The notes beneath the pieces were generated by a model. It had not been told where the DNA came from. It saw only the letters and a program-made list of their open reading frames with translations, and ran no database searches. Below are positions 8,384-18,684 of a DNA stretch of 64,000 nt, piece after piece. Source of the DNA: Clostridiales bacterium S5-A14a (GTDB lineage Bacteria > Bacillota > Clostridia > Peptostreptococcales > Anaerovoracaceae); the NCBI GenBank assembly GCA_000758905.1, contig JRNA01000003.1:124001-188000 (forward strand), given 5' to 3'. Both the position numbers and the translations under genes were made by a program. Every line of letters begins with the position of its first letter. Position 1 is the stretch's first letter.

Positions 8384-9202
8384 ATGAGATTTATCAAAGA
8401 ACACAAATTGATATCGGCACTTTTGATTATCATAGTTGTTACTTTGGCATTGTTAATTTCCTCTGTTGCCAGTGGCGGCAGGGGAAATTTCGTAACTGAG
8501 GGGGTAAACACTGTTATCAAGACGGTTACATCCCCATTCTACAAAGCTGGCAACAAAACATCTTCTTTTGTTTCTGACATCGGAGGATATAAGAAAGTAA
8601 TTAAGGAAAACGAGAAGCTGAAGAGAGAAAATCAAAAGCTGAAACTTGAGCTGAAGAAACAAAAGCTGTCGCAAGACAAGTTAAACGACCTGCAAGGCCT
8701 GTCACAGGCTTTGAATTACGTTGACAAAAATGAGAATCATAAGCATGTGACAGGGGACATCACATCTACTGATGATACCCTGTGGATGCATCATTTTTCT
8801 ATTGATATTGGTTCTAAGGATGGTGTAAAGGTTGGAAATACCGTCGTTGCGAACGGAGGGCTTGTCGGGAGAGTTAAGGAGGTTGGACCAAACTGGGCTA
8901 AGGTTAGCTCAATTTTGGACCAAAATAATAACGTCAGTTTCAGACTCTCGAGTGATTCGGAACAGCTAGGCATAATTAATGAGGTTAAGGACGGTAAACT
9001 TTCGGGCTTTCTGATAAATAATCAGGCGACGGCTGCGATCGGTGACAAACTGATTACATCAGGCATGGGGCTTTATCCGGCTGGCATTGATATAGGGACT
9101 GTTACAAAGACTAATGTTGACAAGGGAAGACAGCTCAAAATAATGATCGTTAAGCCTTCTGTTAATTTTAATGTGCTTAAAAGGGTTACGGTGATTATAT
9201 GA
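8384..9202 (+). CDS. mreC: Rod shape-determining protein MreC
   Basis: Bitopic elongasome protein linking MreB to the wall synthases. One membrane segment (about residues 9-28), then a coiled coil (about 65-105, rich in K/E/L/Q), then the two beta-barrel domains that bind PBP2. The sequence 'GSKDGVKVGNTVVANGGLVGRV' is the family hallmark. The length of 272 aa is usual. It starts 12 bp after mreB, and its stop overlaps the mreD start (ATGA type). Confidence 0.94.
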   Translation: MRFIKEHKLISALLIIIVVTLALLISSVASGGRGNFVTEGVNTVIKTVTSPFYKAGNKTSSFVSDIGGYKKVIKENEKLKRENQKLKLELKKQKLSQDKLNDLQGLSQALNYVDKNENHKHVTGDITSTDDTLWMHHFSIDIGSKDGVKVGNTVVANGGLVGRVKEVGPNWAKVSSILDQNNNVSFRLSSDSEQLGIINEVKDGKLSGFLINNQATAAIGDKLITSGMGLYPAGIDIGTVTKTNVDKGRQLKIMIVKPSVNFNVLKRVTVII

Positions 9203-9708
9203 AACTGAGGTACCAGATTCTTATAGGCATTCTTTTAACGCTAATTCAAGGGATTGTTTTTAATTTTTTTGGGAACAGTGCGTTCTTCCCAAATGTTATA
9301 TTGGTTATAACGATTGTTGGGGTTTTTGTAGAAAATGATGTACAGAAATGGCTTATCATAGGCTGGATAGCTGCTATATTGCGCGATATAAGCCTTTCAA
9401 TATATATTGGAATCGGGTCCCTATCATTGATTGTAACGGTTGGGTTACTGTTGCTGCTAATGAGATGGATCAGCAACGAAAATGTTTTAGGGGTTTGTAT
9501 AGATATCGTTCTTGGAACTGCTATTTATAATTCTTTTTACTGGGTAATTTCAGCACTTGTAGTTTCATCGTATTCTTATTCATTTGCTTTCAAACACTGG
9601 GTGTATCAATTGCCTTTGAATATTTTGTTAGGTTTGGCTTTTTACTATTTTGTTGGAAGGGCGGAAAAAGCAAGACGCAAGAAAGAAAGATTTAGGTATT
9701 ATTTATGA
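9199..9708 (+). CDS. mreD: Rod shape-determining protein MreD
   Basis: Small integral membrane protein of the elongasome, about five hydrophobic segments, 169 aa. Sequence similarity in this family is weak; the call rests on size, topology ('LLTLIQGIVFNFFG' and 'DVQKWLIIGWIAAILRDI') and the position between mreC and pbp2. It overlaps both neighbours by 4 bp, so translation is tightly coupled. Confidence 0.9.
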   Translation: MKLRYQILIGILLTLIQGIVFNFFGNSAFFPNVILVITIVGVFVENDVQKWLIIGWIAAILRDISLSIYIGIGSLSLIVTVGLLLLLMRWISNENVLGVCIDIVLGTAIYNSFYWVISALVVSSYSYSFAFKHWVYQLPLNILLGLAFYYFVGRAEKARRKKERFRYYL

Positions 9709-12434
9709 ATCAATGGAGTAAGATTTCTTCAAGATACTATCTAATCGCACTTGTTATATTTTTGATGATGATAACCTTGGTTGTCAGATTATTTGTGTTG
9801 TCTGTAGTTCAGGGTAAAAACTGGGACCAGAAAGCGAATTATCTAAATTCCAAGGAAATTTATACCGCACCAGCAAGAGGTAATATTTACGATCGAAATG
9901 GCAAGGTTCTGGCAACGAATAAGCAGATCTTTACGGCGACGTTTTCTGCCAGTGGTATGAGCACTAAGGAAATCAACAATTCTACGATGGAACTTATCAA
10001 AGTTTTGGAGCATAACGGAGATAAGTATGAGAATAAATTTCCGGTTAAAATAAGCAGAAATGGCAAATATTACTATACTTTTGATGCAGAAAAAAACAAG
10101 TGGCTGGATTCAAATCAGATACAGCGGGGGACTTCGGCAGGTGATGCATTTGAATTGATGAGGGCCAGGTATAATATTGACCCGTCTCTAAGCCGTTTTG
10201 AGATTGCACAGGAATTATACAAAAAATACAATATTAATATTCCGATAAACGTTAAGAATATGAAATATACTTTCGATGCTGACAAAAAATCTTTCTTGGA
10301 GAGGTTCTACTTTAAAGAGGATGAGATAGAAAAGGGATTATCAGCAAGGAAAACGCTTAAGGAACTGAGAAAACTATTTTCTATATCAAAGACTATCAGC
10401 GATGATGAAGCGATAAAAATCCTTGGCGTCAGAAATGAAATTTTAAAAAACGGTTTCACAAGTTACGTACCAATAACCGTGGCTAAGGAAATCAGTGATA
10501 ATACAATTAGTTATCTTGAAGAGGCTGGTATAAAGGGTGTAAGTGTTGCTTCAGAGTACATAAGATACTATCCTAACGGACAGGCATGTGCCAATGTTTT
10601 GGGGTATATGGGAAGTATTTCAGAATCTGAAGTTGATAAATATGTAAAAAAAGGCTACAGCAGTAGTGATATGATAGGTAAATATGGTATTGAAGGCGTT
10701 TATGAGGATGAACTTAGGGGTGAATCAGGCGTTAAGAAAATAAGAGTCGATGCTGGTGGAAGATATGTGTCTACTATCAGCGAAAAGCCACCTAAGAGCG
10801 GAAAGGATGTCTATCTAACCATAGATTTAGATCTCCAGAAGGCAGCTGAAGACAGCCTTAAGGCGGCAATATACAAGGCGAGGAGAGAATCTCCGAACTG
10901 CGAGAGTGGGGCAACTGTAGCTGTCGAGGTTAAAACTGGGGATGTTCTTGCTATGGCAAGTGCTCCAAGTTATGATCCAAATATTTTTGCAAAAGGCATA
11001 ACTAACACGGCTTGGGAATCTGTACAAAGTGAAAACCCTAGAGATCCACTCGCGCCAGCACCACTCTTTAACATAGCTACTAGGACTGCTGTTCAGCCTG
11101 GATCGACTTTTAAGCCAATAACAGGAATTGCAGCTATGGAGTGTGGACTTAGTCCAAATAGATTAATAAATGACAAAGGATTTATTAAAACTGGGGATAG
11201 AACATTCGGATGTTATACATGGAATACGTACAAATCGACAGATGGCGTATTGAACTTATCGAAAGCGTTGGCTGTTTCGTGCAACTACTATTTTTACTGT
11301 ATAGCGACAAATAAGGATTGGAACAACGGAGCTTCGCTTGGACTAAATGGCATGGGCATAGATAAAATGCTTGAGGTGGCCTCAGAACTTGGCTTGGGTT
11401 CTCACACTGGAATTGAACTAGATGAAGCTGTAGCACCACTTCCATCGGAAGAAAGACATGAGAAGTCAATTGAATACAGTTTGCGCTATGAGATTGCATC
11501 CAGAGCACATACATATTTTCCTGCAAAAATTGCAGATAATGATAGAAAGTTATCCAAAAATATAGATACTATAGTTGGATACATGAAAGAGAATCCAAAG
11601 AGAGAAGAACTCATTAAGCGCATTGATAGCGAGACGGACGTGCTAAAGAATAAGGTGGTGGACCTGGCTGATTTGGCTAAGTTCTCGTTTTTCAATCAGG
11701 CAAAGTGGGGAATCGGTGACGTATTCAATATTTCTATAGGACAGGGTGACAATGCCTACACACCTGTACAGATGGCTAGATACCTTGCAACCGTGGCAAA
11801 TGAAGGCAAGAGAAATCAACTCAGTCTAGTTAAGGGCGTCTCCAGTGAAGGTTTGACCAAGAAGAGGAAACCGCATATGATTAATCTTGATGATAAATCG
11901 TTATTGGAAGATGTAAAAGTTGGTATGCATGCGGTTGTAACAAGAAGCCGCCAATTCGGTGCAATCAATAATGATGCGTTTGGCAAAACAGGAACTGCGC
12001 AGAGAGCGGGAAAAATAAACCCACCAGACGAGGTCGAATACGTAAAAAGGTATTTATCTGCAATAGCACCTGGAGTGTCGTGGGAAAACGTTCAAGCTGA
12101 AATAGACAAAATGAAAAAAATGAAAAAATATGAGGACTATTCAGCGAATGACCTTGTAGACACGGCTGTGATTAAGGCGAGCAACTACAAAATAACTCGC
12201 ACAGACATTGATAGATACAAGAGAAATTATGACAGTTTCGCTTGGTTTATAGCGGCTGCCCCTGTCAAAAACCCTAAGATTGCAACTTCAACGATTATTG
12301 TTCAGGGCGGAATTTCATCGGCTGCTGTTTCGGTATGTAAGGATGTGATCGTCAAATATCAGGAACTTGATAGCACCAAAGAAAAAGAGCAGCCTAGAAA
12401 AATGTCACAAAAAGGTATAAATGTAGTATTTTAG
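9705..12434 (+). CDS. mrdA: Penicillin-binding protein 2 (class B transpeptidase of the elongasome)
   Basis: DD-transpeptidase cross-linking peptidoglycan during elongation, working with RodA. One membrane segment (about residues 12-34), a PBP dimerization domain ('APARGNIYDRNGKVLATN'), then the transpeptidase domain. The active-site triad is present: STFK with Ser about 466, SCN about 524, KTGT about 760. At 909 aa it is longer than E. coli PBP2 (about 630). Extra sequence lies in the N-terminal region (about 75-200), between SCN and KTGT, and after KTGT (about 770-840); similar expanded forms are known in Clostridia. It overlaps mreD by 4 bp. No terminator is obvious before minD. Confidence 0.95.
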   Translation: MNQWSKISSRYYLIALVIFLMMITLVVRLFVLSVVQGKNWDQKANYLNSKEIYTAPARGNIYDRNGKVLATNKQIFTATFSASGMSTKEINNSTMELIKVLEHNGDKYENKFPVKISRNGKYYYTFDAEKNKWLDSNQIQRGTSAGDAFELMRARYNIDPSLSRFEIAQELYKKYNINIPINVKNMKYTFDADKKSFLERFYFKEDEIEKGLSARKTLKELRKLFSISKTISDDEAIKILGVRNEILKNGFTSYVPITVAKEISDNTISYLEEAGIKGVSVASEYIRYYPNGQACANVLGYMGSISESEVDKYVKKGYSSSDMIGKYGIEGVYEDELRGESGVKKIRVDAGGRYVSTISEKPPKSGKDVYLTIDLDLQKAAEDSLKAAIYKARRESPNCESGATVAVEVKTGDVLAMASAPSYDPNIFAKGITNTAWESVQSENPRDPLAPAPLFNIATRTAVQPGSTFKPITGIAAMECGLSPNRLINDKGFIKTGDRTFGCYTWNTYKSTDGVLNLSKALAVSCNYYFYCIATNKDWNNGASLGLNGMGIDKMLEVASELGLGSHTGIELDEAVAPLPSEERHEKSIEYSLRYEIASRAHTYFPAKIADNDRKLSKNIDTIVGYMKENPKREELIKRIDSETDVLKNKVVDLADLAKFSFFNQAKWGIGDVFNISIGQGDNAYTPVQMARYLATVANEGKRNQLSLVKGVSSEGLTKKRKPHMINLDDKSLLEDVKVGMHAVVTRSRQFGAINNDAFGKTGTAQRAGKINPPDEVEYVKRYLSAIAPGVSWENVQAEIDKMKKMKKYEDYSANDLVDTAVIKASNYKITRTDIDRYKRNYDSFAWFIAAAPVKNPKIATSTIIVQGGISSAAVSVCKDVIVKYQELDSTKEKEQPRKMSQKGINVVF

Positions 12435-12532
12435 AATATATTATAAATCTGCCAATGTTATTTTGGAGATATGAAAACGGTGACGCTTTAAGATTTTAAT
12501 ATTTTGTTATATTGTTTTGTTAGGAAGGTAAT

Positions 12533-13255
12533 ATGGGAAAATCAATTTTGATAGCATCGGGAAAAGGTGGAACGGGCAAGACCATGTTTGCCGTAAATCT
12601 CGGTGCCACACTCGTAAGCAATGGTAAAAAAGTTTTGATTATAGACATGGATCTTGGACTCAGAAATCTAGACCTCTATCTTGGTGTTGAAAACAACGTG
12701 GTTTACGATGTTTACGATGTGATGACAGGGGTTTGTCGAATAAAGCAGGCCATTATCCAGGATAAGAGATTTGAAAATCTGCACATGATGAGTGCTTCTC
12801 CAAACAAGGAGGATGGTACTCTAACGCCACTTCATATGAAGGTGCTCTGCGGTAAGTTAAGAGATAAATATGACTATATTTTAATCGATGCTCCATCTGG
12901 CATTGATGACGGAGTGACGATTGCTTCAGCTGGTGCAGATATGGCAATCATTGTCACAAATCCTGAATATTCAGCAATACGTGACGCCGACGCACTTGAT
13001 CGGGAGTTGATGAAACTGGGAATACAAGATAGATACGTTGTCCTCAACAAAATAGTTGCAGACCTTATCAATATGGGATATGCACCGAGCCTGATGGAAG
13101 TTACAGAACTGCTCAGACCTACGCTTATAGGAGCCATCCAGTTCGATGAAAACATTCAAATTTCAACAAACCTAGGTATTCCTATCGTGCTTAAGGAAAA
13201 TACCTACATCAAATCAAACTTTGACAAAATAGCTAGCAGAGTTGAGGAACTCTAA
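12533..13255 (+). CDS. minD: MinD/ParA family ATPase, short form lacking the membrane-targeting helix
   Basis: Deviant Walker-A ATPase of the MinD type, used to place the division septum. Walker A is GKGGTGKT (residues 10-17) with the signature lysine; 'LIIDMDLGLRNLDLYLG' and 'YDYILIDAPSGID' are the further MinD motifs. At 240 aa it is shorter than B. subtilis MinD (268). It ends in 'SNFDKIASRVEEL' without the basic amphipathic helix that normally binds MinD to the membrane. No minC or minE is adjacent. Its place after mreBCD-pbp2 matches clostridial gene order. Whether it works as a classical MinD is open. Confidence 0.85.
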   Translation: MGKSILIASGKGGTGKTMFAVNLGATLVSNGKKVLIIDMDLGLRNLDLYLGVENNVVYDVYDVMTGVCRIKQAIIQDKRFENLHMMSASPNKEDGTLTPLHMKVLCGKLRDKYDYILIDAPSGIDDGVTIASAGADMAIIVTNPEYSAIRDADALDRELMKLGIQDRYVVLNKIVADLINMGYAPSLMEVTELLRPTLIGAIQFDENIQISTNLGIPIVLKENTYIKSNFDKIASRVEEL

Positions 13256-13291
13256 CGCTGTGCAGGTGTTTTGTAACTTTGTCAGCACCTG

Positions 13292-14395
13292 TTAAAACTT
13301 TATGCCTTGAGATCTTGAAGATATGTTTAGAACTATGCCTATGGCAATAATGGACGTAAGCATGGATGTGCCTCCATAACTTAGTATTGGGAGTGGTAGG
13401 CCAGTTACAGGCATTATTCCCATATTCATAGCTATATTTTCGAAAATCTGGAAGGAAAACATACCAATTATACCGATAATTACAAGGGAGCCATAGAAAT
13501 CAAGGGCTCCTTTTGCAATTTGCGCCATTCTAATCAAAAGTACAGTATAGACTGAGATGACCACAAGGCCACCTATGAAACCGAGTTCTTCAATCAGAAC
13601 CGAAAATATAAAGTCTGAGGACTGAACTGGGATAAAATCAAGTTCTTTCTGAGTTCCGTTAAAAAGCCCTTTGCCGAGCAATCCGCCTGACCCCATTGCA
13701 ACTTTTCCCTGGAAAACTTGATAGTTTCCGGGAAGCTGGAGATTTTCCGGATGAAGAAATGCTTCAATACGATCTTTTTGATAATCGGCCATAAATAAAT
13801 ATGCTACTGGCACAAAGGCGAATACTAAAGCAAAAAATTTACCGATTGCTTTGAGATCAACACCTGAAAAGAAGATCATAAAAAGCCAGATTGAAGAAAA
13901 AACAAGCGCCGAACCGAGGTCCTCTTTGAGAACTATAAGTATTATAGGAGCGGCATAGATTACGGCCTTTATTAAGCCTTTGAAATTATATAATTGATCA
14001 CGGTTCTTTTCTAAATATTCAGCCATAATTAAAATAAACAATATTTTTACAAATTCAGATGGCTGTATGGTGGTAAAACCAAGCGTTATCCATGCTCTTG
14101 AACCATACTGAACTACGCCAAGACCCGGAATGTAAACCGTTAGTAGAAATATAACAGATACTATATATAGAAGAGTAGAGTGACCCTTAAATGTTGAATA
14201 ATGATAGCGAGATATAAAAATGCTAATAAGAACTCCAATCAAAAAGGATGTAGTTTGAATTATAGTATCTCTTGCGATAAATCCAGTAGAAATATGTGTA
14301 CTTCCTATCATTAGCACGCTAACAATAGAAAGAAACAGCACAGAAATTAGTATAACTGGATCTGTTTTCTTTTTAAAATCAACAAAAAGATTCAT
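13292..14395 (-). CDS. rodA: Rod shape-determining protein RodA (SEDS glycosyltransferase)
   Basis: SEDS-family peptidoglycan polymerase, partner of PBP2 in the elongasome. Ten or so membrane helices, 367 aa. SEDS motifs are visible: 'GSRAWITLGFTTIQPSEFVKI', 'KEDLGSALVFSSIWLFMIF', and near the C-terminus 'LPLPILSYGGTSML'. The start has AGAGGT 5 nt upstream. It is convergent with minD (36 bp between stops), so it is in the rod-shape cluster but not in the mre operon. Confidence 0.95.
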   Translation of the reverse strand: MNLFVDFKKKTDPVILISVLFLSIVSVLMIGSTHISTGFIARDTIIQTTSFLIGVLISIFISRYHYSTFKGHSTLLYIVSVIFLLTVYIPGLGVVQYGSRAWITLGFTTIQPSEFVKILFILIMAEYLEKNRDQLYNFKGLIKAVIYAAPIILIVLKEDLGSALVFSSIWLFMIFFSGVDLKAIGKFFALVFAFVPVAYLFMADYQKDRIEAFLHPENLQLPGNYQVFQGKVAMGSGGLLGKGLFNGTQKELDFIPVQSSDFIFSVLIEELGFIGGLVVISVYTVLLIRMAQIAKGALDFYGSLVIIGIIGMFSFQIFENIAMNMGIMPVTGLPLPILSYGGTSMLTSIIAIGIVLNISSRSQGIKF

Positions 14396-14594
14396 CTTTT
14401 ACCTCTTATTTCTTGACATGTATTACCATTAACAATTATAATATATGTTGTATGAGCATATCAAGTTTATTTTTGTTGTGCTATTTCTGAGATATTACTG
14501 ATTATATTTTTAAGATGTAATTCAGATTTAATTATACTATATATAAAAGTTGTATAATTCTACACTAAAAATTCGAAAAGAAGGAGGTGCTAGA
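14396..14594. other. Divergent regulatory region, rodA / rny
   Basis: AT-rich 199-bp spacer between the two divergent genes. A perfect TATAAT lies at 14553-14558 for rny, without a convincing -35 box; overlapping TATACT/TATATA runs make other -10 choices possible. No hairpin or coding sequence was seen. Confidence 0.4.
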
Positions 14595-16139
14595 ATGTCT
14601 CCAGTATTTATTGTAATTTTAGTTGGATTAATTGCCCTAATTCTGGGCCTACTGATTGGATATATATACAGAAAAAATGTAGGAGAGAGAGCTATCGGCA
14701 GTGCCGAGCAGAAGGCAAAAAATTTAATACTAGATGCAGAAAAGAAATCAGAGTCAATTAAGAAAGAGATTGTTTTAGAAGCTAAAGAGGATGCAAGCAG
14801 GATTCGAAGCAGCCTAGATAGAGAAATTCGAGATAGGCGAAATGAACTTTCAAGATCTGAGAGAAGATTGTTGCAGAAGGAAGAATCACTGGATCGAAAA
14901 ATTGAAAACATTGAGAAAAAAGAAGCTAACATTACAAAGAAACAGGAAACCTTAGAAAAGAAAAACAAAGAGGTTGATGGTTTTATCGAAAAACAAATCC
15001 AAGAACTTGAGAAAATCTCAGGTTATACGAGGGAGGAAGCAAAAGAGATCTTGCTTTCAGAACTTGAAAAAGATGTTAGGCATGATGCAGCTTTAATGAT
15101 CAGAAATATAGAGTCTGAGGCAAAAGAAGAAGCTGACAAGAAAGCCAAGTATATCATCACGGGTGCTATTCAGAGATGTGCTGCCGACCACGTTGCAGAA
15201 TCAACTGTTTCAGTTGTTTCTCTTCCTAACGATGACATGAAGGGAAGGATAATAGGTAGGGAAGGTAGAAATATAATCGCTTTGGAAAACCTCACAGGGG
15301 TTGACCTTATCATCGATGATACGCCTGAAGCTGTTATTATTTCTGGATTTGATCCTGTAAGGAGAGAAATCGCAAGAGTTGCGCTTGAAAAACTTATTTT
15401 GGATGGAAGAATTCATCCGTCAAAAATTGAGGAAATGGTTGAAAAGGCAACCAAAGAAGTTAATCAGATAATGAAGGAAGAGGGAGAAGAGGCCACATTT
15501 GAGGTTGGAATTCATAACCTACATCCTGAACTTGTACGACTCCTTGGAAGACTGAAATACAGGACATCATATGGCCAAAACGTTCTCAAACATTCCATTG
15601 AGGTTTCGCACCTTGCGGGACTTATGGCTGGAGAACTTGGACTAGATGTTAAACTTGCAAAGAGAGCAGGACTACTTCACGATATCGGCAAGGCTCTGGA
15701 TCATGAATACGAGGGCACACATGTTGACATCGGTATAGACATCCTTAAAAAGTATAAGGAAAATCAGGCTGTAATCAATGGTATGGCTGCTCACCACGGT
15801 GACTATGAACCGCAGAGCATGGAAGCAGTCTTAATCGCGGCTGCAGATGCTTTGTCAGCAGCAAGACCAGGTGCAAGAAGAGAAACTCTAGAAGTTTATA
15901 TTAAGAGACTTCAACAACTTGAGGATATTGCAGCTACTACGCATGGCGTTGAGAAGGCATTTGCTATTCAAGCAGGGCGTGAGATTCGAATTATCGCTAA
16001 ACCTGAGCAGGTAAGAGATGACGAAGTTGCTCTTTTAGCTCGTGAAATATCAAAGAAAATTGAATCGGAACTGGAATATCCAGGCCAGATCAAGGTCAAT
16101 GTTTTGCGCGAGACACGTGCGATTGAATATGCTAAGTAA
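14595..16139 (+). CDS. rny: Ribonuclease Y
   Basis: Membrane-anchored endoribonuclease that starts mRNA decay in Firmicutes. Order of parts: N-terminal membrane helix (about residues 4-25), a long charged coiled coil (about 30-195), a KH RNA-binding domain (about 205-270, '[13 protein letters not shown]') and an HD hydrolase domain with His362-Asp363 in LLHDIGKA. The length of 514 aa is typical. I use ATG 14595 because AGGAGGTG sits 6 nt upstream; an in-frame TTG at 14550 overlaps a TATAAT. It is monocistronic by spacing. Confidence 0.97.
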   Translation: MSPVFIVILVGLIALILGLLIGYIYRKNVGERAIGSAEQKAKNLILDAEKKSESIKKEIVLEAKEDASRIRSSLDREIRDRRNELSRSERRLLQKEESLDRKIENIEKKEANITKKQETLEKKNKEVDGFIEKQIQELEKISGYTREEAKEILLSELEKDVRHDAALMIRNIESEAKEEADKKAKYIITGAIQRCAADHVAESTVSVVSLPNDDMKGRIIGREGRNIIALENLTGVDLIIDDTPEAVIISGFDPVRREIARVALEKLILDGRIHPSKIEEMVEKATKEVNQIMKEEGEEATFEVGIHNLHPELVRLLGRLKYRTSYGQNVLKHSIEVSHLAGLMAGELGLDVKLAKRAGLLHDIGKALDHEYEGTHVDIGIDILKKYKENQAVINGMAAHHGDYEPQSMEAVLIAAADALSAARPGARRETLEVYIKRLQQLEDIAATTHGVEKAFAIQAGREIRIIAKPEQVRDDEVALLAREISKKIESELEYPGQIKVNVLRETRAIEYAK

Positions 16140-16191
16140 TTAATTATATGCCAATATCTTTCAATTATTATTAATACATAGTTAGACAACG

Positions 16192-16217
16192 ACTCCTCAT
16201 GCAAATGGGGAGTTATT
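16192..16217 (+). terminator. Probable terminator after rny
   Basis: Hairpin ACTCCTCAT / ATGGGGAGT with a GCAA loop (one G-T pair), followed by a broken T run (TATTT). Confidence 0.45.
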
Positions 16218-16246
16218 TAAATAATGAAGAGGAATAGGACAACTCA

Positions 16247-17380
16247 ATGAGAGAAATTTATTTGGATAACAGTGCAACAACCAAGCCGTTAAAGCAGGTT
16301 GCAGATTCAATGCAGGAGACTCTTTTGTCTTCTTATGGGAATCCATCATCCCTTCACACTAGAGGTTTTGAGAGCGAGAAACTTTTGAAAGATTCTAGGA
16401 GGATAATAGCAAATAGTCTAGGCAAGAAGGAAAATACAATTACTTTTAACTCCGGAGGCACTGAGGGCGATAATAATGTGCTGCAGTCAGTGGCTAGAGA
16501 TAGGAGGAGGGCAGGCAAGACAATAATAACAACGGCGGTAGAACACCCGGCAATCCTTGAGACTTGCAAATTCCTCGAGTCAGAGGGGTTCAATATCGTA
16601 AGTATTTCGGTTGACGAATACTGCAATCCAAACCTTGATGAATTGAAATCGAATTTGTCTGATGAAGTTATTCTCATATCTGCAATGACTGTTAATAACG
16701 AGGTTGGAACTATATTCCCCATAAACGAAATAAATGAGATTAAGGGAAACGCTTTGTTTCATACAGACGCAGTGCAGGCCTATGGTAAGATGGATTTGAG
16801 CGGATTTCAGGGCGACTTTCTAACGGCTAGCGGGCACAAAATACACGGCCCCAAGGGTATAGGATTTCTCTACAGAAAAGATGGCACTAGACTGAGCCCG
16901 TTGATTTTTGGGGGAAACCAGGAGAGCGGCTATAGATCTGGTACCGAGAATATGCCCGGCATCGTAGGAATGGCGAAGGCAGCCGAAATCATGCTATCGA
17001 ATATCAACGAAAATTACGATAGAGTCAAGAGTCTTTGGCAAAGACTAAAGCAAGGAATTCTAGAAATTGGAGATGTGGTGATAAACAGCCCAGATGACTG
17101 CCTACCATACATATTAAATGCAAGCTTTTTGGGCACTAGGGGTGAGGTGATACTTCACAGGTTAGAATCCGAAGGAATATTTGTCAGTACAGGTTCAGCA
17201 TGCTCATCCAACAAAAACAGTAGAAGCCATGTGCTAAAGGCTATGGGAAAGAACGACAAGGAAATTGAGGGTGCTATAAGATTTAGTCTAAGTGCACAAA
17301 ATACCGCTGAAGAGATAGATACTGTTTTGTCAGTGCTTGATAACGCAGTAAAGAAATTTAGAAAACTAGGTAGTTTTTAG
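16247..17380 (+). CDS. Cysteine desulfurase, NifS/IscS family
   Basis: PLP enzyme that removes sulfur from cysteine as a protein persulfide. The PLP lysine is Lys198 in SGHKIHGPKG, and the catalytic Cys319 lies in the long loop 'STGSACSSN'. Length 377 aa. The gene is followed 28 bp later by thiI, and in Firmicutes such a dedicated NifS-like protein (NifZ in B. subtilis) feeds sulfur to ThiI. So 4-thiouridine formation, rather than general Fe-S assembly, is the likely main role; no iscU or suf genes are nearby. Confidence 0.93.
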   Translation: MREIYLDNSATTKPLKQVADSMQETLLSSYGNPSSLHTRGFESEKLLKDSRRIIANSLGKKENTITFNSGGTEGDNNVLQSVARDRRRAGKTIITTAVEHPAILETCKFLESEGFNIVSISVDEYCNPNLDELKSNLSDEVILISAMTVNNEVGTIFPINEINEIKGNALFHTDAVQAYGKMDLSGFQGDFLTASGHKIHGPKGIGFLYRKDGTRLSPLIFGGNQESGYRSGTENMPGIVGMAKAAEIMLSNINENYDRVKSLWQRLKQGILEIGDVVINSPDDCLPYILNASFLGTRGEVILHRLESEGIFVSTGSACSSNKNSRSHVLKAMGKNDKEIEGAIRFSLSAQNTAEEIDTVLSVLDNAVKKFRKLGSF

Positions 17381-17408
17381 GGTTTTTTAGGAGAAGGACA
17401 GGTATACC

Positions 17409-18587
17409 ATGAATGACGAAAAAATACTTATTGTAAGATGTGGAGAGGTTGCTCTTAAGGGTATGAATAAGCCCTATTTTGAACGCATCTTAGTTGAAAG
17501 AATAAGAAAAAACTTGAGTAAAATAAATGGTGCTAAGGTTAGCCGTAAAGAGGGGCTCATATTTGTTCGTGTGCCGCTCGACTCAGACATGAATCAGGTT
17601 GCTGCTGAGGTATCAAAAGTATTTGGTGTTTCTTCAGTTAGCCCTGCTCTTGAGGTGGAATCAGATCTTGAGGCGATTGGTTCTAAAGCAGTAGAGTTTA
17701 TGAATACTATGATTGAAAATGAAGGTGTGAAGACTTTTAAGGTCGAAGCTAAAAGGGCTGACAAAAACTTCCCTATAAAATCACCAGAAATTGCTGCAAA
17801 GGTTGGGGCTTCCGTTCTTAAGGGTTGCAAGGTATTGAAGGTGGATGTGCATGAACCTGATTGTCACCTCTTTATTGATTTAAGGGCTGACAGGACATAC
17901 ATATATACCAGGAAAATCAATGGATTAGGAGGATTGCCTCTTGGCACTAACGGCAGAGGCATGGTTCTTTTGTCGGGCGGCATTGATTCTCCTGTGGCAG
18001 CCTGGATGATGGCCAAGCGAGGCATGGTAATTGATGCTGTTCACTTCCATTCGTATCCATATACAAGTCCGAGGGCACAGCAGAAGGTTGAGGAGCTCGC
18101 TGAAATAGTTTCATCATACTGCGGAAGAATAAATATGACAGTAATTAATCTGCTGCCTATCCAAGAGGAAATAGTAAGCAATTGTCCCGAAGATGAAACC
18201 ACTATTTTGGTGAGAAGATTCATGATGAGAATTGCAGAGAAAATAGCAGTAAAGCAAAATGCTCTTATGCTAATTACTGGGGAAAATCTCGGTCAGGTTG
18301 CGAGTCAAACGGCAGAGGCCTTGGTCGTGACGGATCAGTCTGTGAGCATGCCTGTCATGAGACCACTAATAGGGATGGATAAAGTTGAAATTATGGATAT
18401 GGCAAGAAGGATTGGAACATATGAAAAATCGATTGAGCCATACGAGGATTGTTGCACCGTTTTTTTGCCTAAACATCCTGTGACCAAACCTAGGCTGGAA
18501 AAAATATTAAAGTCTGAGTCTAAGCTTGATGTAGAAAAACTTGTGGAAATGGCAGTTGACTCGGCTGAGCAGGTGCAAATCGGGTAG
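17409..18587 (+). CDS. thiI: tRNA 4-thiouridine synthase ThiI
   Basis: Adenylates and thiolates U8 of tRNA. Domains in order: ferredoxin-like N-terminus, THUMP (about residues 60-165), then the PP-loop ATPase with SGGIDSP at 189-195. The 392-aa length corresponds to the short form without the C-terminal rhodanese domain, which is normal in Firmicutes. Sulfur probably comes from the cysteine desulfurase encoded just upstream. Confidence 0.95.
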   Translation: MNDEKILIVRCGEVALKGMNKPYFERILVERIRKNLSKINGAKVSRKEGLIFVRVPLDSDMNQVAAEVSKVFGVSSVSPALEVESDLEAIGSKAVEFMNTMIENEGVKTFKVEAKRADKNFPIKSPEIAAKVGASVLKGCKVLKVDVHEPDCHLFIDLRADRTYIYTRKINGLGGLPLGTNGRGMVLLSGGIDSPVAAWMMAKRGMVIDAVHFHSYPYTSPRAQQKVEELAEIVSSYCGRINMTVINLLPIQEEIVSNCPEDETTILVRRFMMRIAEKIAVKQNALMLITGENLGQVASQTAEALVVTDQSVSMPVMRPLIGMDKVEIMDMARRIGTYEKSIEPYEDCCTVFLPKHPVTKPRLEKILKSESKLDVEKLVEMAVDSAEQVQIG

Positions 18588-18655
18588 TTTAGTGTAAACT
18601 CATTTTAAGAATTCTGTGGATTTGAAATAAATTCTTAAAAAAACTTAAAATACAC

Positions 18656-18684
18656 TTGAAAAATAGTCGGTAAAGTGGTTTAAT
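18656..18684 (+). promoter_or_regulatory. Possible promoter for bcd-etfBA
   Basis: TTGAAA (18656-18661), 17-bp spacer, TTTAAT (18679-18684). It would give a leader of about 160 nt before bcd. The rest of the 265-bp spacer after thiI holds no frame or clear riboswitch; AAGAATT / AATTCTT at its start is a weak hairpin. A Rex-type operator was looked for and not convincingly found. Confidence 0.4.

Noticed and set aside
13256-13291. Terminator between minD and rodA
   Set aside because: CAGGTG / CACCTG forms a 6-bp stem with a long loop and no T run on either side; too weak to call.
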